Shown in pieces: positions 15,672 through 24,468 of a stretch of 64,000 nucleotides of DNA. Source of the stretch: Inquilinus limosus DSM 16000 (lineage in GTDB: Bacteria > Pseudomonadota > Alphaproteobacteria > DSM-16000 > Inquilinaceae); contig NZ_AUHM01000023.1 of the NCBI RefSeq assembly GCF_000423185.1, forward strand, positions 1 through 64,000, written 5' to 3'. The stretch's first letter is position 1, and every line of letters begins with the position of its first letter. Below the pieces are notes generated by a model that was not told the DNA's origin, ran no database searches, and saw only the letters and a list, made by a program, of their open reading frames with translations. The translations under genes and the position numbers were made by a program.

Positions 15672-15683
15672 TTTGTCGACAAA
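15672..15683. promoter_or_regulatory. Palindromic operator TTTGTCGACAAA for the GntR regulator
   Basis: TTTGTCGACAAA is a perfect 12-bp palindrome, extended outward by GCAG and CTGC with one base offset. It fits the T-GT-N-AC-A pattern of FadR-type GntR operators. It lies 57 bases upstream of the TTG start, in the region between this operon and the divergent amidohydrolase, and could control both. Confidence 0.65.
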
Positions 15684-15940
15684 GCTGCGCGACCAAGAAA
15701 AAGGGCGGCGGAAGGACCGCCGCCCCCGAAGGCTGGGCCGCGCGCCGGGCTTGGGACGGGACCGGGCGCAGCCTGGGAGGCGCGTCGGGGAGAGCCCGAT
15801 TGCCTAGTCGATATATTCATTTGGATACGTCGATTGTCAATGGCTCGATGACCGGACCGACGGAAACGGCCGTTCGGCCGTGTAGGATCAAACGACCGTG
15901 ATCCGCTGTCCCGATACCCGTTCCGAGACCGGAGGAGATC
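15684..15940. other. Divergent control region, no gene
   Basis: Between the GntR operator and the amidohydrolase there is no convincing gene. An AT-rich patch (15805-15840) probably holds the amidohydrolase promoter, but I cannot name its elements. Confidence 0.35.
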
Positions 15941-17464
15941 ATGGGCTTTCTGACCGAAGAGGAGATTGCCGAGCTGGTGCCGTCCGAGCTGCTGCCGCAC
16001 CGGACGCCGATCCCGACGCAGATCGTCTCCAGCGACGAATACACGCCGCCGCCGCAGAGCGAGCGGCAGAAGGAGGTCGAGACGCGCCTCCTGGCCATGG
16101 CCGACGAGCTCGGCGGCCGCCAGGGGCTGTCGCGCCGGGCCTTCTTCCAGACCGCGGCCGGGATGGCGGCCGGCTTCGTGGCGCTGAACGAAACCTTCGG
16201 CGCGGTCTTCGACGCGAGCCGCGCCGAGGCGGCCACGCCCGACATGGCGCAGGAGCGCGCGGCCGCGCTGAAGGACCAGTTCATCATGGACATGCACACG
16301 CATTTCCTGCGCGACGACACGAGGCTGGAGAATTTCGTCCGATCGCGCGAGGCGGTGGGCAAGGCGGGCTGGAACCCGGCTCTCGTCGGCAAGCCGCAGA
16401 CGCTCGAGGACCTCAAGTTCAACAACTACTTCAAGGAAATCTATCTCGACAGCGACACGAAGATCGCGCTGATCTCGAGCTCGCCGTCGGAGATCCCGCG
16501 CGACTGGTTCCTGACGAACGAGATGATGATCGACGCGCGCGACAGGGTGAACCGGGAGGCCGGTGCCCGCCGCATGTTCGCGCATGCGATCTTCACGCCC
16601 GGCTGGGACGGCTGGCTGGACCATCTCGAAGGGTCGCTGCAGCGCCGGCCGGAATCGATCAAGGGCTATACCGTCGGCGACAACACCAACAAGGACCAGG
16701 CCCGGCATCCCTGGTTCATGGATGACGAGGCCGTCACCTACAAGGCCTACGATCTGTGCGTGAAATACGGCATCAAGAATGTCTGCGTGCACAAGGGCCT
16801 GTTCCCGCGGGCGACGGCCGAGCGCTACCCGCATCTCCTGGCCTATGCGGATGTGCGCGACGTCGGCCGCGCGGCGAAGGACTGGCCGCAGCTGAATTTC
16901 GTCATCTATCACGCCGGCTACCGCCATGCCGCGGGCGGCCGGGCCGAGGACGGCTGGCGCGAGTTCGAGGAGACCGGGCGTGTGTCATGGGTCAGCGATC
17001 TCGCCGAGATTCCGGAAAAGTTCGGCGTCACCAATGTCTACGCCGATGTCGGCCAGCTCTTCGCGCAGAGCGTCGTGGCCGAGCCGCGGCTGGCGGCGGC
17101 GCTGATGGGCATCCTGGGCCGCGGCATGGGCTATGACCACGTCGTCTGGGGCACCGACGCGGTGTGGACCGGGTCGCCGCAATGGCAGATCGAGGCGCTG
17201 CGCCGGCTGGAGATCCCCGAGGACATGCAGAGGCAGTACGGGTTCAAGCCGCTCGGCGCCGCCGACGGCCCGGTCAAGACCGCGATCTTCGGCGGGACCA
17301 ACGCCAGGCTCTATGACTTCAATATCGGCCGGCGCAGCGACATCGGCCCCGACCGCGACCGCTTCGCCCTGATGAAGGAGGAATACGAGAGGAACGGGCC
17401 GGCGCGCTCGAATCTGCGCTACGGCTACGTGTCCGGCGCGGTCGACTGGTCGGCCTTCGCCTGA
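15941..17464 (+). CDS. Amidohydrolase (ACMSD-like TIM barrel) with internal twin-arginine signal
   Basis: The protein has 507 residues from ATG 15941, behind GGAGGAG. Residues 63-70 read LSRRAFFQ, a twin-arginine export motif followed by a hydrophobic stretch and an A-x-A region near 93-98. The mature part starts with the metal motif DMHTHF (His119, His121) of amidohydrolase superfamily 2, and WGTDAVW later supplies the Asp. A decarboxylase or hydrolase of a small carboxylic substrate is likely; the substrate is unknown. The 60-residue region before the RR motif is unusually long; ATG 16097 would give a more normal Tat signal. Confidence 0.75.
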   Translation: MGFLTEEEIAELVPSELLPHRTPIPTQIVSSDEYTPPPQSERQKEVETRLLAMADELGGRQGLSRRAFFQTAAGMAAGFVALNETFGAVFDASRAEAATPDMAQERAAALKDQFIMDMHTHFLRDDTRLENFVRSREAVGKAGWNPALVGKPQTLEDLKFNNYFKEIYLDSDTKIALISSSPSEIPRDWFLTNEMMIDARDRVNREAGARRMFAHAIFTPGWDGWLDHLEGSLQRRPESIKGYTVGDNTNKDQARHPWFMDDEAVTYKAYDLCVKYGIKNVCVHKGLFPRATAERYPHLLAYADVRDVGRAAKDWPQLNFVIYHAGYRHAAGGRAEDGWREFEETGRVSWVSDLAEIPEKFGVTNVYADVGQLFAQSVVAEPRLAAALMGILGRGMGYDHVVWGTDAVWTGSPQWQIEALRRLEIPEDMQRQYGFKPLGAADGPVKTAIFGGTNARLYDFNIGRRSDIGPDRDRFALMKEEYERNGPARSNLRYGYVSGAVDWSAFA

Positions 17465-17473
17465 CCGGGCGGC

Positions 17474-18598
17474 TCAGCCGCCTTCCAGCTCGGCATCGGC
17501 GCCGTGCGGGCCGCGCAGGGCGCCGCCGACGGTGTGGCGGTCGAAGGCGACGCTCTTGATCACCGCATGCACCGGCCGGCCCGGCGCCAGTTCCAGGGCC
17601 TCGATCGAGCGCCGGGTCAGCCGCGCCAGCAGGCGGTCGCCGGCGCAGTCCAGCCGGATGTCGGCGGTCGCGCCGTCGCCCGGCACGATCTCCGCCACCG
17701 TGGCCGGCAGCACGTTCAGCGCGCTCAGATGGTCGGGCGGGCGGGTCGCCAGCATCACGTCGCGGGCGCGGATGCGGATACGGGCCTTGGCGCCCGGCGG
17801 CAGCTCGACCCGCGGCACGGTCAGGAAGCCGGCGGCGACTCGCAGCCGGGTCAGCTGGTAGCGGTCGTCGTGGTCCTCGACCGTGGCCTCCAGCACCGCG
17901 CCGGCCTCGGCCCGCGGGAACAGGTCGGCCCGGCCCATCACCTCGGCCACCGGCCCGGCCGCGGCGACCCGGCCTTCGGCCAGCAGCACCAGGGTGTCGG
18001 CCAGCCGCGCCACCTCGCCGATGGCGTGGCTGACATAGACGATCGGGATCCGGGCCTCGTCGCGCAGCCGCTCGATATAGGGCAGGATCTCGGCCTTGCG
18101 CGCCTCGTCCAGCGAGGCGAGAGGCTCGTCCATCAGCAAGAGGCGCGGGCTGGCCAGCAGCGCCCGGCCGATCGCCACGCGCTGCTTCTCGCCGCCCGAC
18201 AGCAGCGCCGGCCGGCGGTGCAGCAGGGGGCCGATGCCGAGTAGATCGACGACACGGCCGAATTCGGCGCTGCGCTCGGCCTTCGGCGTGAACCAGCGTC
18301 CGTAGAGCAGGTTCTGCCGCACCGTCAGATGCGGGAACAGCCGCCCTTCCTGGAAGACGTAGCCGATGCGGCGGCGATGCATCGGCAGGACCACGCCGAG
18401 TCCGGTGTCGACCAGGGTGCGGCCGTCCACGACCACTCGGCCGTGCCGCGGCCGCACCAGCCCGGCGATGACGTTGACCACCGAGGTCTTGCCGGCGCCG
18501 GAGCGGCCGAACAGCGCGGTCAGCCTTCCCTCGCTCCGGAAGCTGATGTCCAGCGTTAAGTCGCCCTGGCGATGGCGGATCTCGATCTCGAGACTCAC
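17474..18598 (-). CDS. modC: Molybdate ABC transporter ATP-binding protein ModC
   Basis: The protein has 374 residues. It carries Walker A GRSGAGKT (31-38), the signature LSGGE (133-137), Walker B LLLMDEP (153-159), and a C-terminal Mop/TOBE domain from about 290 that senses molybdate. It powers uptake through ModB. Its start overlaps modB by 4 bases. The order modA-modB-modC in one leftward operon is standard. Confidence 0.93.
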   Translation of the reverse strand: MSLEIEIRHRQGDLTLDISFRSEGRLTALFGRSGAGKTSVVNVIAGLVRPRHGRVVVDGRTLVDTGLGVVLPMHRRRIGYVFQEGRLFPHLTVRQNLLYGRWFTPKAERSAEFGRVVDLLGIGPLLHRRPALLSGGEKQRVAIGRALLASPRLLLMDEPLASLDEARKAEILPYIERLRDEARIPIVYVSHAIGEVARLADTLVLLAEGRVAAAGPVAEVMGRADLFPRAEAGAVLEATVEDHDDRYQLTRLRVAAGFLTVPRVELPPGAKARIRIRARDVMLATRPPDHLSALNVLPATVAEIVPGDGATADIRLDCAGDRLLARLTRRSIEALELAPGRPVHAVIKSVAFDRHTVGGALRGPHGADAELEGG

Positions 18599-19287
18599 GT
18601 CGCGTGCACCCGCACGCCGGCGCGCCGTGCCATCATCTCGGAGGCGAGCAGGGCGGCCATGGAGATGGCGACCGAGACCAGCGTCAGGCGCAGCGCGCCG
18701 AGATCGCCGCCCGGCACCTGGGTGAAGGTGTAGATCGCCGAGGGCAGGGTCTGGGTCTCGCCGGGGATGTTGGAGACGAAGGTGATGGTGGCGCCGAACT
18801 CGCCCATCGCCTTGGCGAAGGACAGGATGGCGCCGGCGATCACCCCGGGCAGGATCAGCGGCAGGGTGACGGTCAGGAACACCCAGAGGGGAGAGGCGCC
18901 CAGCGTGCCGGCCGCGGCCTCGAGCCGGCGGTCCACCGCTTCGATCGACAGGCGGATGGCGCGGACCATCAGCGGAAAGCCCATCACCCCGGCGGCGAGG
19001 GCGGCGCCGGTCCAGCGGAAGGAGAAGACGATGCCGATCTGGGCGAGAACGGAGCCGATCGGCCCCATCCGCCCGAACAGCAGCAGCAGGATGTAGCCGG
19101 TGACGACCGGCGGCAGCACCAGCGGCAGGTGGACCACCCCGTTCAGCACCGACCGGCCCCAGAACCGGCCGCGCGCCAGCGCCAGCGCCACCAGCACGCC
19201 GAGCGGCAGGCTGACCGCCATGGCCCAGAGCGAGACCTTCAGGCTCAGGAGGATCGCGGTCAGCTCGTCGGGGGTGAAGTCGAACAC
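18595..19287 (-). CDS. modB: Molybdate ABC transporter permease ModB
   Basis: The product has 230 residues, five or six membrane helices, and the EAA-like loop EAAAGTLGASPLWVF that contacts ModC. It forms the inner-membrane channel for molybdate or tungstate. It overlaps modC by 4 bases and follows modA after 4 bases. Confidence 0.93.
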   Translation of the reverse strand: MFDFTPDELTAILLSLKVSLWAMAVSLPLGVLVALALARGRFWGRSVLNGVVHLPLVLPPVVTGYILLLLFGRMGPIGSVLAQIGIVFSFRWTGAALAAGVMGFPLMVRAIRLSIEAVDRRLEAAAGTLGASPLWVFLTVTLPLILPGVIAGAILSFAKAMGEFGATITFVSNIPGETQTLPSAIYTFTQVPGGDLGALRLTLVSVAISMAALLASEMMARRAGVRVHAT

Positions 19288-19291
19288 GGGG

Positions 19292-20080
19292 CTACTGCGC
19301 CAGCACGGTGAAGCCCTGCTTCTCGAACAGCGGTTTTGCGGCGGGCGACCTCAGGTAGTCGACGAAGGCCTGCGCCTCCGGCTTCTCGCTGCCGGCCAGA
19401 ACCGCGACCGGGTACAGGATCGGCGGGTGGCTGTCGGCCGGGAAGGTGCCGACGATCCGGACCCCCGGATCGGCCGCCGCGTCGGTCTGGTAGACGATGC
19501 CGAGCGGCGCCTCGCCGCGCGACACCAGCGCCAGGGTGGCGCGAACGTTCTCGGCCTGCGCCACCTTGCCCTGGACCGAGGACCAGACCCCGAGCTTCTG
19601 CAGCGCCGCCTGGCCGTATTTGCCGGCCGGCACCGCCTTGACGTCGGCCATGGCCAGGCGGCCGCCGCCCAGCGTCTCGGCCAGCCCGAAATCCGGGCCG
19701 ATGGTCAGTTGCACCGCCGAATCCTTCGGCGCCACCAGCACCAGGCGGTTGCCCAGCAGGGTCGACCGCGTCTCCGGCCGGATCAGCTTGCGCTCGGCCA
19801 GATAGTCCATCCAGTCGAGATCGGCCGAGATGAAGATATCGGCCGGCGCGCCCGATTCGATCTGCTTCGCCAGGGCGGAGCTGGCGGCGTAGGAGATGAC
19901 GGCCTTGTGCTTGGCGTCGGCCTGCCACTGGGCGTTCACGGCGTCCAGCGCGTCCTTCAGGCTGGCGGCGGCGAAGACGGTGACGTCCTGCGCCTTGGCC
20001 GCGACAGGCACGAAGGCCGTGGCCGCCCCCAGCGCCCCGGCCAGGAACGCGCCGAGCCAGGTGCGTCGTGTGATCCGCAT
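19292..20080 (-). CDS. modA: Molybdate-binding periplasmic protein ModA
   Basis: The protein has 262 residues. It begins with an Arg-rich signal peptide of about 30 residues (MRITRRTWLGAFLAG). The mature protein starts with VTVFAAASLKDALDAV and contains SSALAKQIESGAPADIFISAD, both hallmarks of ModA. It captures molybdate in the periplasm. First gene of the operon. Confidence 0.93.
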   Translation of the reverse strand: MRITRRTWLGAFLAGALGAATAFVPVAAKAQDVTVFAAASLKDALDAVNAQWQADAKHKAVISYAASSALAKQIESGAPADIFISADLDWMDYLAERKLIRPETRSTLLGNRLVLVAPKDSAVQLTIGPDFGLAETLGGGRLAMADVKAVPAGKYGQAALQKLGVWSSVQGKVAQAENVRATLALVSRGEAPLGIVYQTDAAADPGVRIVGTFPADSHPPILYPVAVLAGSEKPEAQAFVDYLRSPAAKPLFEKQGFTVLAQ

Positions 20081-20142
20081 CGTCTGTTCCCCGTTCCGTT
20101 TCCAGCCGGGCAGGCCGGCCTGTCAGGCGGGATCTTACCGCA

Positions 20143-20156
20143 CCGTTGTATACGGG
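20143..20156. promoter_or_regulatory. Weak candidate ModE-type site upstream of modA
   Basis: CCGTTGTATACGGG has CCGT/ACGG arms around TGTAT, in the gap before modA, loosely like half of a molybdate-responsive box. No modE gene is nearby and the match is short. Confidence 0.2.
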
Positions 20157-20189
20157 CAAACATTTCGAAAAATGCCTCGGGGGCGGCGG

Positions 20190-20960
20190 TCACGACCGCC
20201 GCTTCAGCCCCTGCTCGGCCAGAACCGACCAGAGCCCCTCGGCGCTGTCGGCGAAACGGAACAGGTCGAGGTCCCTGGCCTCGATCATGCCGTGCTCGAC
20301 CAGCGCGTCGAAGCCGATCACGGCGCGCCAATAGGCCTCGTCGAACAGCACGATCGGCAGGGCCGAGGACTTGCCGGTCTGACGCAGGGTCAGCAGCTCG
20401 AACAGCTCGTCGAAGGTGCCGAAGCCGCCGGGGAACACGACCAGCGCATTGGCCCGCATCGCCAGATGCATCTTGCGCATCGCGAAATAGTGGAAGCGAA
20501 AGGTCAGGGCCGGGGTGGAGTAGGGGTTCGGCTCCTGCTCGTGCGGCAGGGTGATGTTGTAGCCGATGGTGGGGGCGCCGGCCTCGGCCGCGCCGCGGTT
20601 GGCCGCCTCCATGATGCCGGGGCCGCCGCCGGTGGCGATGACGTTGTCGCGCAAGCCCCCCTTGTCGGATACGGCCCCGCCGCGTTCCGACGCGATGCGG
20701 CCGAATTCGCGGGCCTGGGCGTACCATTCGGCGTGGCGGCCGGCCCCGTCCTCCCGCACGCGGGCGCTGCCGAAGACGACGATGGTGGAGCGCACGCCCC
20801 AGGCCCGCAGCGACTCCTCGGCCTTGGCGTATTCCAGCATCAGCCGGACGCCGCGCATGGAATCGCCGAGCAGGAAGTCCTGGTCGAGCTCGGGCAGGCG
20901 ATAGGAGGGCGACGCCATCTGCGCCGCGTTCGGACGATGGGTGGGGGCGGGCTTGCTCAT
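20190..20960 (-). CDS. LOG family protein (TIGR00730, Rossmann fold nucleotide phosphoribohydrolase-like)
   Basis: The protein has 256 residues from ATG 20960. It contains GGGPGIMEAANRGA and PGGFGTFDELFE, the phosphate- and catalytic-site motifs of the LOG/YgdH family, which cleave the N-glycosidic bond of nucleoside 5'-monophosphates (cytokinin activation in plants and their bacteria). Cytosolic. It stands alone between modA and the polysaccharide genes. Confidence 0.85.
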   Translation of the reverse strand: MSKPAPTHRPNAAQMASPSYRLPELDQDFLLGDSMRGVRLMLEYAKAEESLRAWGVRSTIVVFGSARVREDGAGRHAEWYAQAREFGRIASERGGAVSDKGGLRDNVIATGGGPGIMEAANRGAAEAGAPTIGYNITLPHEQEPNPYSTPALTFRFHYFAMRKMHLAMRANALVVFPGGFGTFDELFELLTLRQTGKSSALPIVLFDEAYWRAVIGFDALVEHGMIEARDLDLFRFADSAEGLWSVLAEQGLKRRS

Positions 20961-21048
20961 CGCCCCTCTAAAGCAGATCGCGGGACGGGCGGGAAGAGGC
21001 CCCGCCGTCACACGGGCTCCAACGAACCGCGGCCGTACCGTCCCCGGG

Positions 21049-22017
21049 TCAGGCCCAGTAGCGCCGGTTCAGGCTGATCCGGCGCTTCAGTTGGCGCGGA
21101 ATCCGCGCTTCGCGGCGGCCGCAGTGATAGGCGGCCAGCTTGATCGCGCTGCGCAGGATGGCCGACGGAATCGCCAGGGGCTGATGCCGGGCCAGGTGCC
21201 GCAGCTCGGACCGCACGAAGCGCCCGCCCTCGCCTTCGGCCTTGCCGAAGCGCTCCAGCAGCCAGGGCGCACGGGCATGCATCACGCCCACATCGAAATA
21301 GCGGCGGAACTCCTCGCCGATGCTGTAGCTGTGCGAATGGCGCACCCGGGCCTCGGCGACATAGGCCTTGGCCCAGCCCGACAGCAGCATCCGCCCGGTC
21401 ACCGCGGCGTCCTCGCCGAAGATGGTGCCGGAGGGGAAGCCGCCGACCATCTCCAGCGCCTGCCGGCGATAGGCGGCGAAGGAGTTGGAGCAGAAGGTCG
21501 CCTTGATCCCGGCGCTCACCGCATCCTGCGGGCGCAGCACGGTGCTGTCGGGCGGGTAGTTGAACAGCCGGGCATGGGCCTCGATCGCCCCGGCGCCGTG
21601 ATGCGGCAGCTGCCGGCCATAGGCGACGCCGACCTCGGGGTCGGCAAAGGCGGCGACGATGCGGGCGATGGTCTCGCCGTCGGCCGGTACCGCGTCCTGG
21701 GTCAGGAACACGACGACCTCGATCTGCGGCGACAGCCGGTTGACCGCCCGTTGCCGGGTGCCGCCATGGTCGAATTGCGACCGCGGGATGACCACCACCT
21801 CGGCGCCGGCCGCCCGGAAGCGGTCCGCCGTGTCGTCGGTCGAGCTCGAATCGATGACCAGCAGGGTTCCGGGCTGGAAGGACTGGGCCTGCAGGGCCGG
21901 CAGCAGGACGTCGAGATGCTTTGCCGCGTTCAGGGTCGGAATGACCAGGGCGACGCGATCCTCGGAGATCTGCGATTTGACCCCGAGCGAAACCCGATCT
22001 GCATCAAAGGGCATCAT
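21049..22017 (-). CDS. Glycosyltransferase family 2 (rhamnosyltransferase-like)
   Basis: The product has 322 residues. A GT-A fold starts at VALVIPTLNAA (about 22-32), with SSSTDDT and the acceptor-site stretch FDHGGTRQ that is frequent in bacterial rhamnosyltransferases of O-antigen synthesis. It transfers a sugar, probably rhamnose, to a lipid-linked glycan at the cytoplasmic face. The rfb genes for dTDP-rhamnose at 34.3 kb support this. A C-terminal amphipathic region may bind the membrane. Confidence 0.8.
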   Translation of the reverse strand: MMPFDADRVSLGVKSQISEDRVALVIPTLNAAKHLDVLLPALQAQSFQPGTLLVIDSSSTDDTADRFRAAGAEVVVIPRSQFDHGGTRQRAVNRLSPQIEVVVFLTQDAVPADGETIARIVAAFADPEVGVAYGRQLPHHGAGAIEAHARLFNYPPDSTVLRPQDAVSAGIKATFCSNSFAAYRRQALEMVGGFPSGTIFGEDAAVTGRMLLSGWAKAYVAEARVRHSHSYSIGEEFRRYFDVGVMHARAPWLLERFGKAEGEGGRFVRSELRHLARHQPLAIPSAILRSAIKLAAYHCGRREARIPRQLKRRISLNRRYWA

Positions 22018-22368
22018 GCCCGTCTCCGAGGATTGTGCAATGCAACATTACGGCAATTTCCACCGCGGGCCAGTCGTACTCATTTCTGGAGGCGGTTCGA
22101 AAACTTTCGCGGCGGCTCGCATGGAACGCAATGCCACGGCCCTGGGCGGCCGCTGCGTGTCGCCGCTGCGTGTCGCCGCTGCCGGTCGAACTCGTCTGTC
22201 GTGTCCGCCCCCCTGATCGGTGCGGCACGGGCCGCGCGTAACGAACCAACACGCGAGACGCAACAATGATCCAACGAAAGTGGCGTGCCGAGCGTGGGCA
22301 GTGGTTTGGCGCGAACCGCGGGGTACGCGCCCGCAACCGGACAGGTGCTGCTCAGCCGCGGCAGCGGG
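22018..22368. other. Intergenic gap with a short tandem repeat
   Basis: No gene is convincing. A 13-base unit CGCTGCGTGTCGC occurs twice in tandem with a partial third copy (22151-22182). Just upstream of the glycosyltransferase start is an A/T-richer patch (22030-22050) that may hold its promoter. Confidence 0.45.
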
Positions 22369-23373
22369 TCAACGGATCGCCCCTGCCGATCGAAGGGCGC
22401 CCTTGGCCGCCTTCGCTGCCATGAAGGCCGGATAGCAGAAGGTCAGCAGGAACAGCCTGGTGCTGGCCATCGCATAGCGGCGAACGGTCGCCGGGAACAG
22501 GCGCAGCGCCGGGTCGTTCAGGGTCAGGCCGCTGCTGCGGATCGCGATCATCGCGTTGGTCAGCACCCGGATGACGAGCCGGCGCAGGCTGCCATAGGTC
22601 TCCGGCTTGAGACCCGGGGTCTGGATCATCGTCTCCAGCGTCCTGGCGGCACAGAAATAGCCATAGATGTGCCGCTCCGACTTTCGGCGGGTCATGATCG
22701 AATTGGCGCGGACCCGTCTCAGGAAGTACTCCCTGTCGCGCACAAAGGTGCGGCCGCATTTCACGAACAGCCGCGGCGTGTGCTCCTCGTCCTCATGGAA
22801 GATCGACAGGAATTCGAGGTTGTTCCGGTCCGATACGGCGCGCCGATGGATGTAAAGCCAGGAGGTCGGGAGGTAGTTGTTCCGACCCACCTGGAAGTTC
22901 AGCAGATCCTCGCCGGTCGGGAACAGCCCCTCCGTGCGCTGCCGGTAGTCGATGAGCGTATGGCTGCTGCCCTGGTTCTCGTCGTCCAGGAACGAGCGTC
23001 CAGAGAAGCAGAACAGATCGAGGTCCGGATGGGTCTTCACGGTCTCGCGGAAATCGGCGAACAGCCCGTCCGCGAGGATGTCGTCCGAATCGAAATAGTA
23101 GATGAAGTCCCCGGTCGCTGCCGCCGTGCCGACGTTCCGGGCGGCGCCGAGTCCCTGGTTCTCGGTGTGGATGATGCGGACGTTGTCGAGGCGGCCGTAC
23201 AGCTCCTCGACGATCTGTCCGGTGCGGTCGGTCGAGCCGTCGTCGACGATGATGATCTCATCGGCCGGCGAAGACTGGTTGACGACGGAATCGACCGCCA
23301 CCTGCACATATTTTTCGACATTGTAGGCCGGGATGACCACGGACAGTCGGGGCGGCTGGTTCGACATCGCCAT
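22369..23373 (-). CDS. Glycosyltransferase family 2
   Basis: The protein has 334 residues from ATG 23373; a second ATG two codons later is equally possible. The GT-A core shows LSVVIPAYNVEKYV, VDDGSTDRT and the metal motif YYFDSDDI. The C-terminal 150 residues are basic with a hydrophobic segment near the end. It adds one sugar to the surface polysaccharide; donor unknown. It is directly downstream of the pyruvyl transferase gene (8-base gap). Confidence 0.82.
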   Translation of the reverse strand: MAMSNQPPRLSVVIPAYNVEKYVQVAVDSVVNQSSPADEIIIVDDGSTDRTGQIVEELYGRLDNVRIIHTENQGLGAARNVGTAAATGDFIYYFDSDDILADGLFADFRETVKTHPDLDLFCFSGRSFLDDENQGSSHTLIDYRQRTEGLFPTGEDLLNFQVGRNNYLPTSWLYIHRRAVSDRNNLEFLSIFHEDEEHTPRLFVKCGRTFVRDREYFLRRVRANSIMTRRKSERHIYGYFCAARTLETMIQTPGLKPETYGSLRRLVIRVLTNAMIAIRSSGLTLNDPALRLFPATVRRYAMASTRLFLLTFCYPAFMAAKAAKGALRSAGAIR

Positions 23374-23381
23374 GTCCCGCC

Positions 23382-24341
23382 TCAGGCCTCGACCAGGTCG
23401 CAATTCTCGACCCGGTTCGTCCAGGCCCGATAGTAGGTCGAGTTCTTGCCGTAGGAGTTGTCGAGCAGCGTCGTCTTCATGCCGAGCAGGCATCCCAGGA
23501 TGTGGCCGTGCATGCGGGAGGTGACGATCCGGTCGTGCTGCAGGATCTGGCGGTTCAGGCGGGCCACCAGCGCGTCCGTGAACCGGTACCAGGCGATGTC
23601 GGTCGGAAACCGCTTCCGTCCGACCCTGGCGTTGATCCGGTCCGCCTTGAGGATCAGGCGGGTGAGGAACCGGTCCGGCCCCGTGCACAGATCCTCCCAG
23701 TCGACGGCACGCTCGACCGTGCCGCGGAACTGCTCCGGCAGGTCCGACTGCTCGACGTCGCGGCGGATCATCCAGAGCGTCTTCAGCTTGGCGGCCGCCG
23801 CACCGTACGTCTTCACCGGAAAGCTGCGCCAAAGGAAGTGCGCCATGTCCGGGCACATCTCGACGGTGTTGGAGAACTCCCGCCGGAAGACATCGTAGGT
23901 CCTCTGGTCGCGCGCGAAGAAGTGCAGATCGCGGTGGCGGGAGAACACCTCCGCCGTCCGCCGCAGCTCCGTCTCGTCGCTGAAGAACAAGGTTTGCGGA
24001 AAGACAACGATCCGGTTGTCCGGGTAGTGCTCCACCACCTTCCGGCGCAGCACCTGATGCGACTGGTAGATGTCGCCGAAATTCCCCCCGCCGTGCAGGA
24101 CGATGGTGGTGTCCTTCGAGATCTGGGGGAAACGGTCGGCGTCCTCAGGAAATCCGAACGTCGAATAGCGGCCGACCACGTCATATTTCCTATCCTTGAA
24201 GAAGGCTTCGGTGCCTTTCAGGATCAGGATGTCGCCCACATTGAGATGCATGGGGTAATCGATGTAAATGACCTTGCTGCCCGGCTCGATATACTTATCG
24301 ATGACCGACAGACGGTCCTTCAGATAATCCATTCCATGCAT
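23382..24341 (-). CDS. Polysaccharide pyruvyl transferase family protein
   Basis: The protein has 319 residues from ATG 24341, behind AGGAAAAG. It contains YPMHLNVGDILILKG near the N-terminus, HGGGNFGDIY, and the C-terminal HDRIVTSRMHGHILG, all hallmarks of the ExoV/CsaB/EpsI family, which move pyruvate from phosphoenolpyruvate onto a sugar of exopolysaccharides. A start 72 bases further upstream is possible but adds an unlike sequence. It suggests the polymer carries acidic pyruvyl ketals. Confidence 0.83.
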   Translation of the reverse strand: MHGMDYLKDRLSVIDKYIEPGSKVIYIDYPMHLNVGDILILKGTEAFFKDRKYDVVGRYSTFGFPEDADRFPQISKDTTIVLHGGGNFGDIYQSHQVLRRKVVEHYPDNRIVVFPQTLFFSDETELRRTAEVFSRHRDLHFFARDQRTYDVFRREFSNTVEMCPDMAHFLWRSFPVKTYGAAAAKLKTLWMIRRDVEQSDLPEQFRGTVERAVDWEDLCTGPDRFLTRLILKADRINARVGRKRFPTDIAWYRFTDALVARLNRQILQHDRIVTSRMHGHILGCLLGMKTTLLDNSYGKNSTYYRAWTNRVENCDLVEA

Positions 24342-24468
24342 GCTCTGGAACTTTTCCTGCTGAGACGACGGCCTCGGGGCCTCTGTATAGAATGGAGCCC
24401 AGAGACGTGGCAATCTCGTGGCCGAGACAGCCCATGCGACAGATCCTCGGCGGGGGCAAGTGCGGGCT

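Noticed and set aside
14782-15807. A rightward 340-codon frame opposite the GntR gene
   Set aside because: Its product is a basic, repetitive Arg/Gly/Gln-rich shadow; the opposite strand encodes a well-formed GntR protein with an operator.
20143-20156. ModE box before modA
   Set aside because: Only a 4-base arm on each side and no modE gene in the window. Kept as a low-confidence site but not as a finding.
22151-22182. Short tandem repeat CGCTGCGTGTCGC, considered as the start of a CRISPR or VNTR
   Set aside because: Only two and a half 13-base copies with no spacers; no cas gene nearby. It is a plain short tandem duplication.
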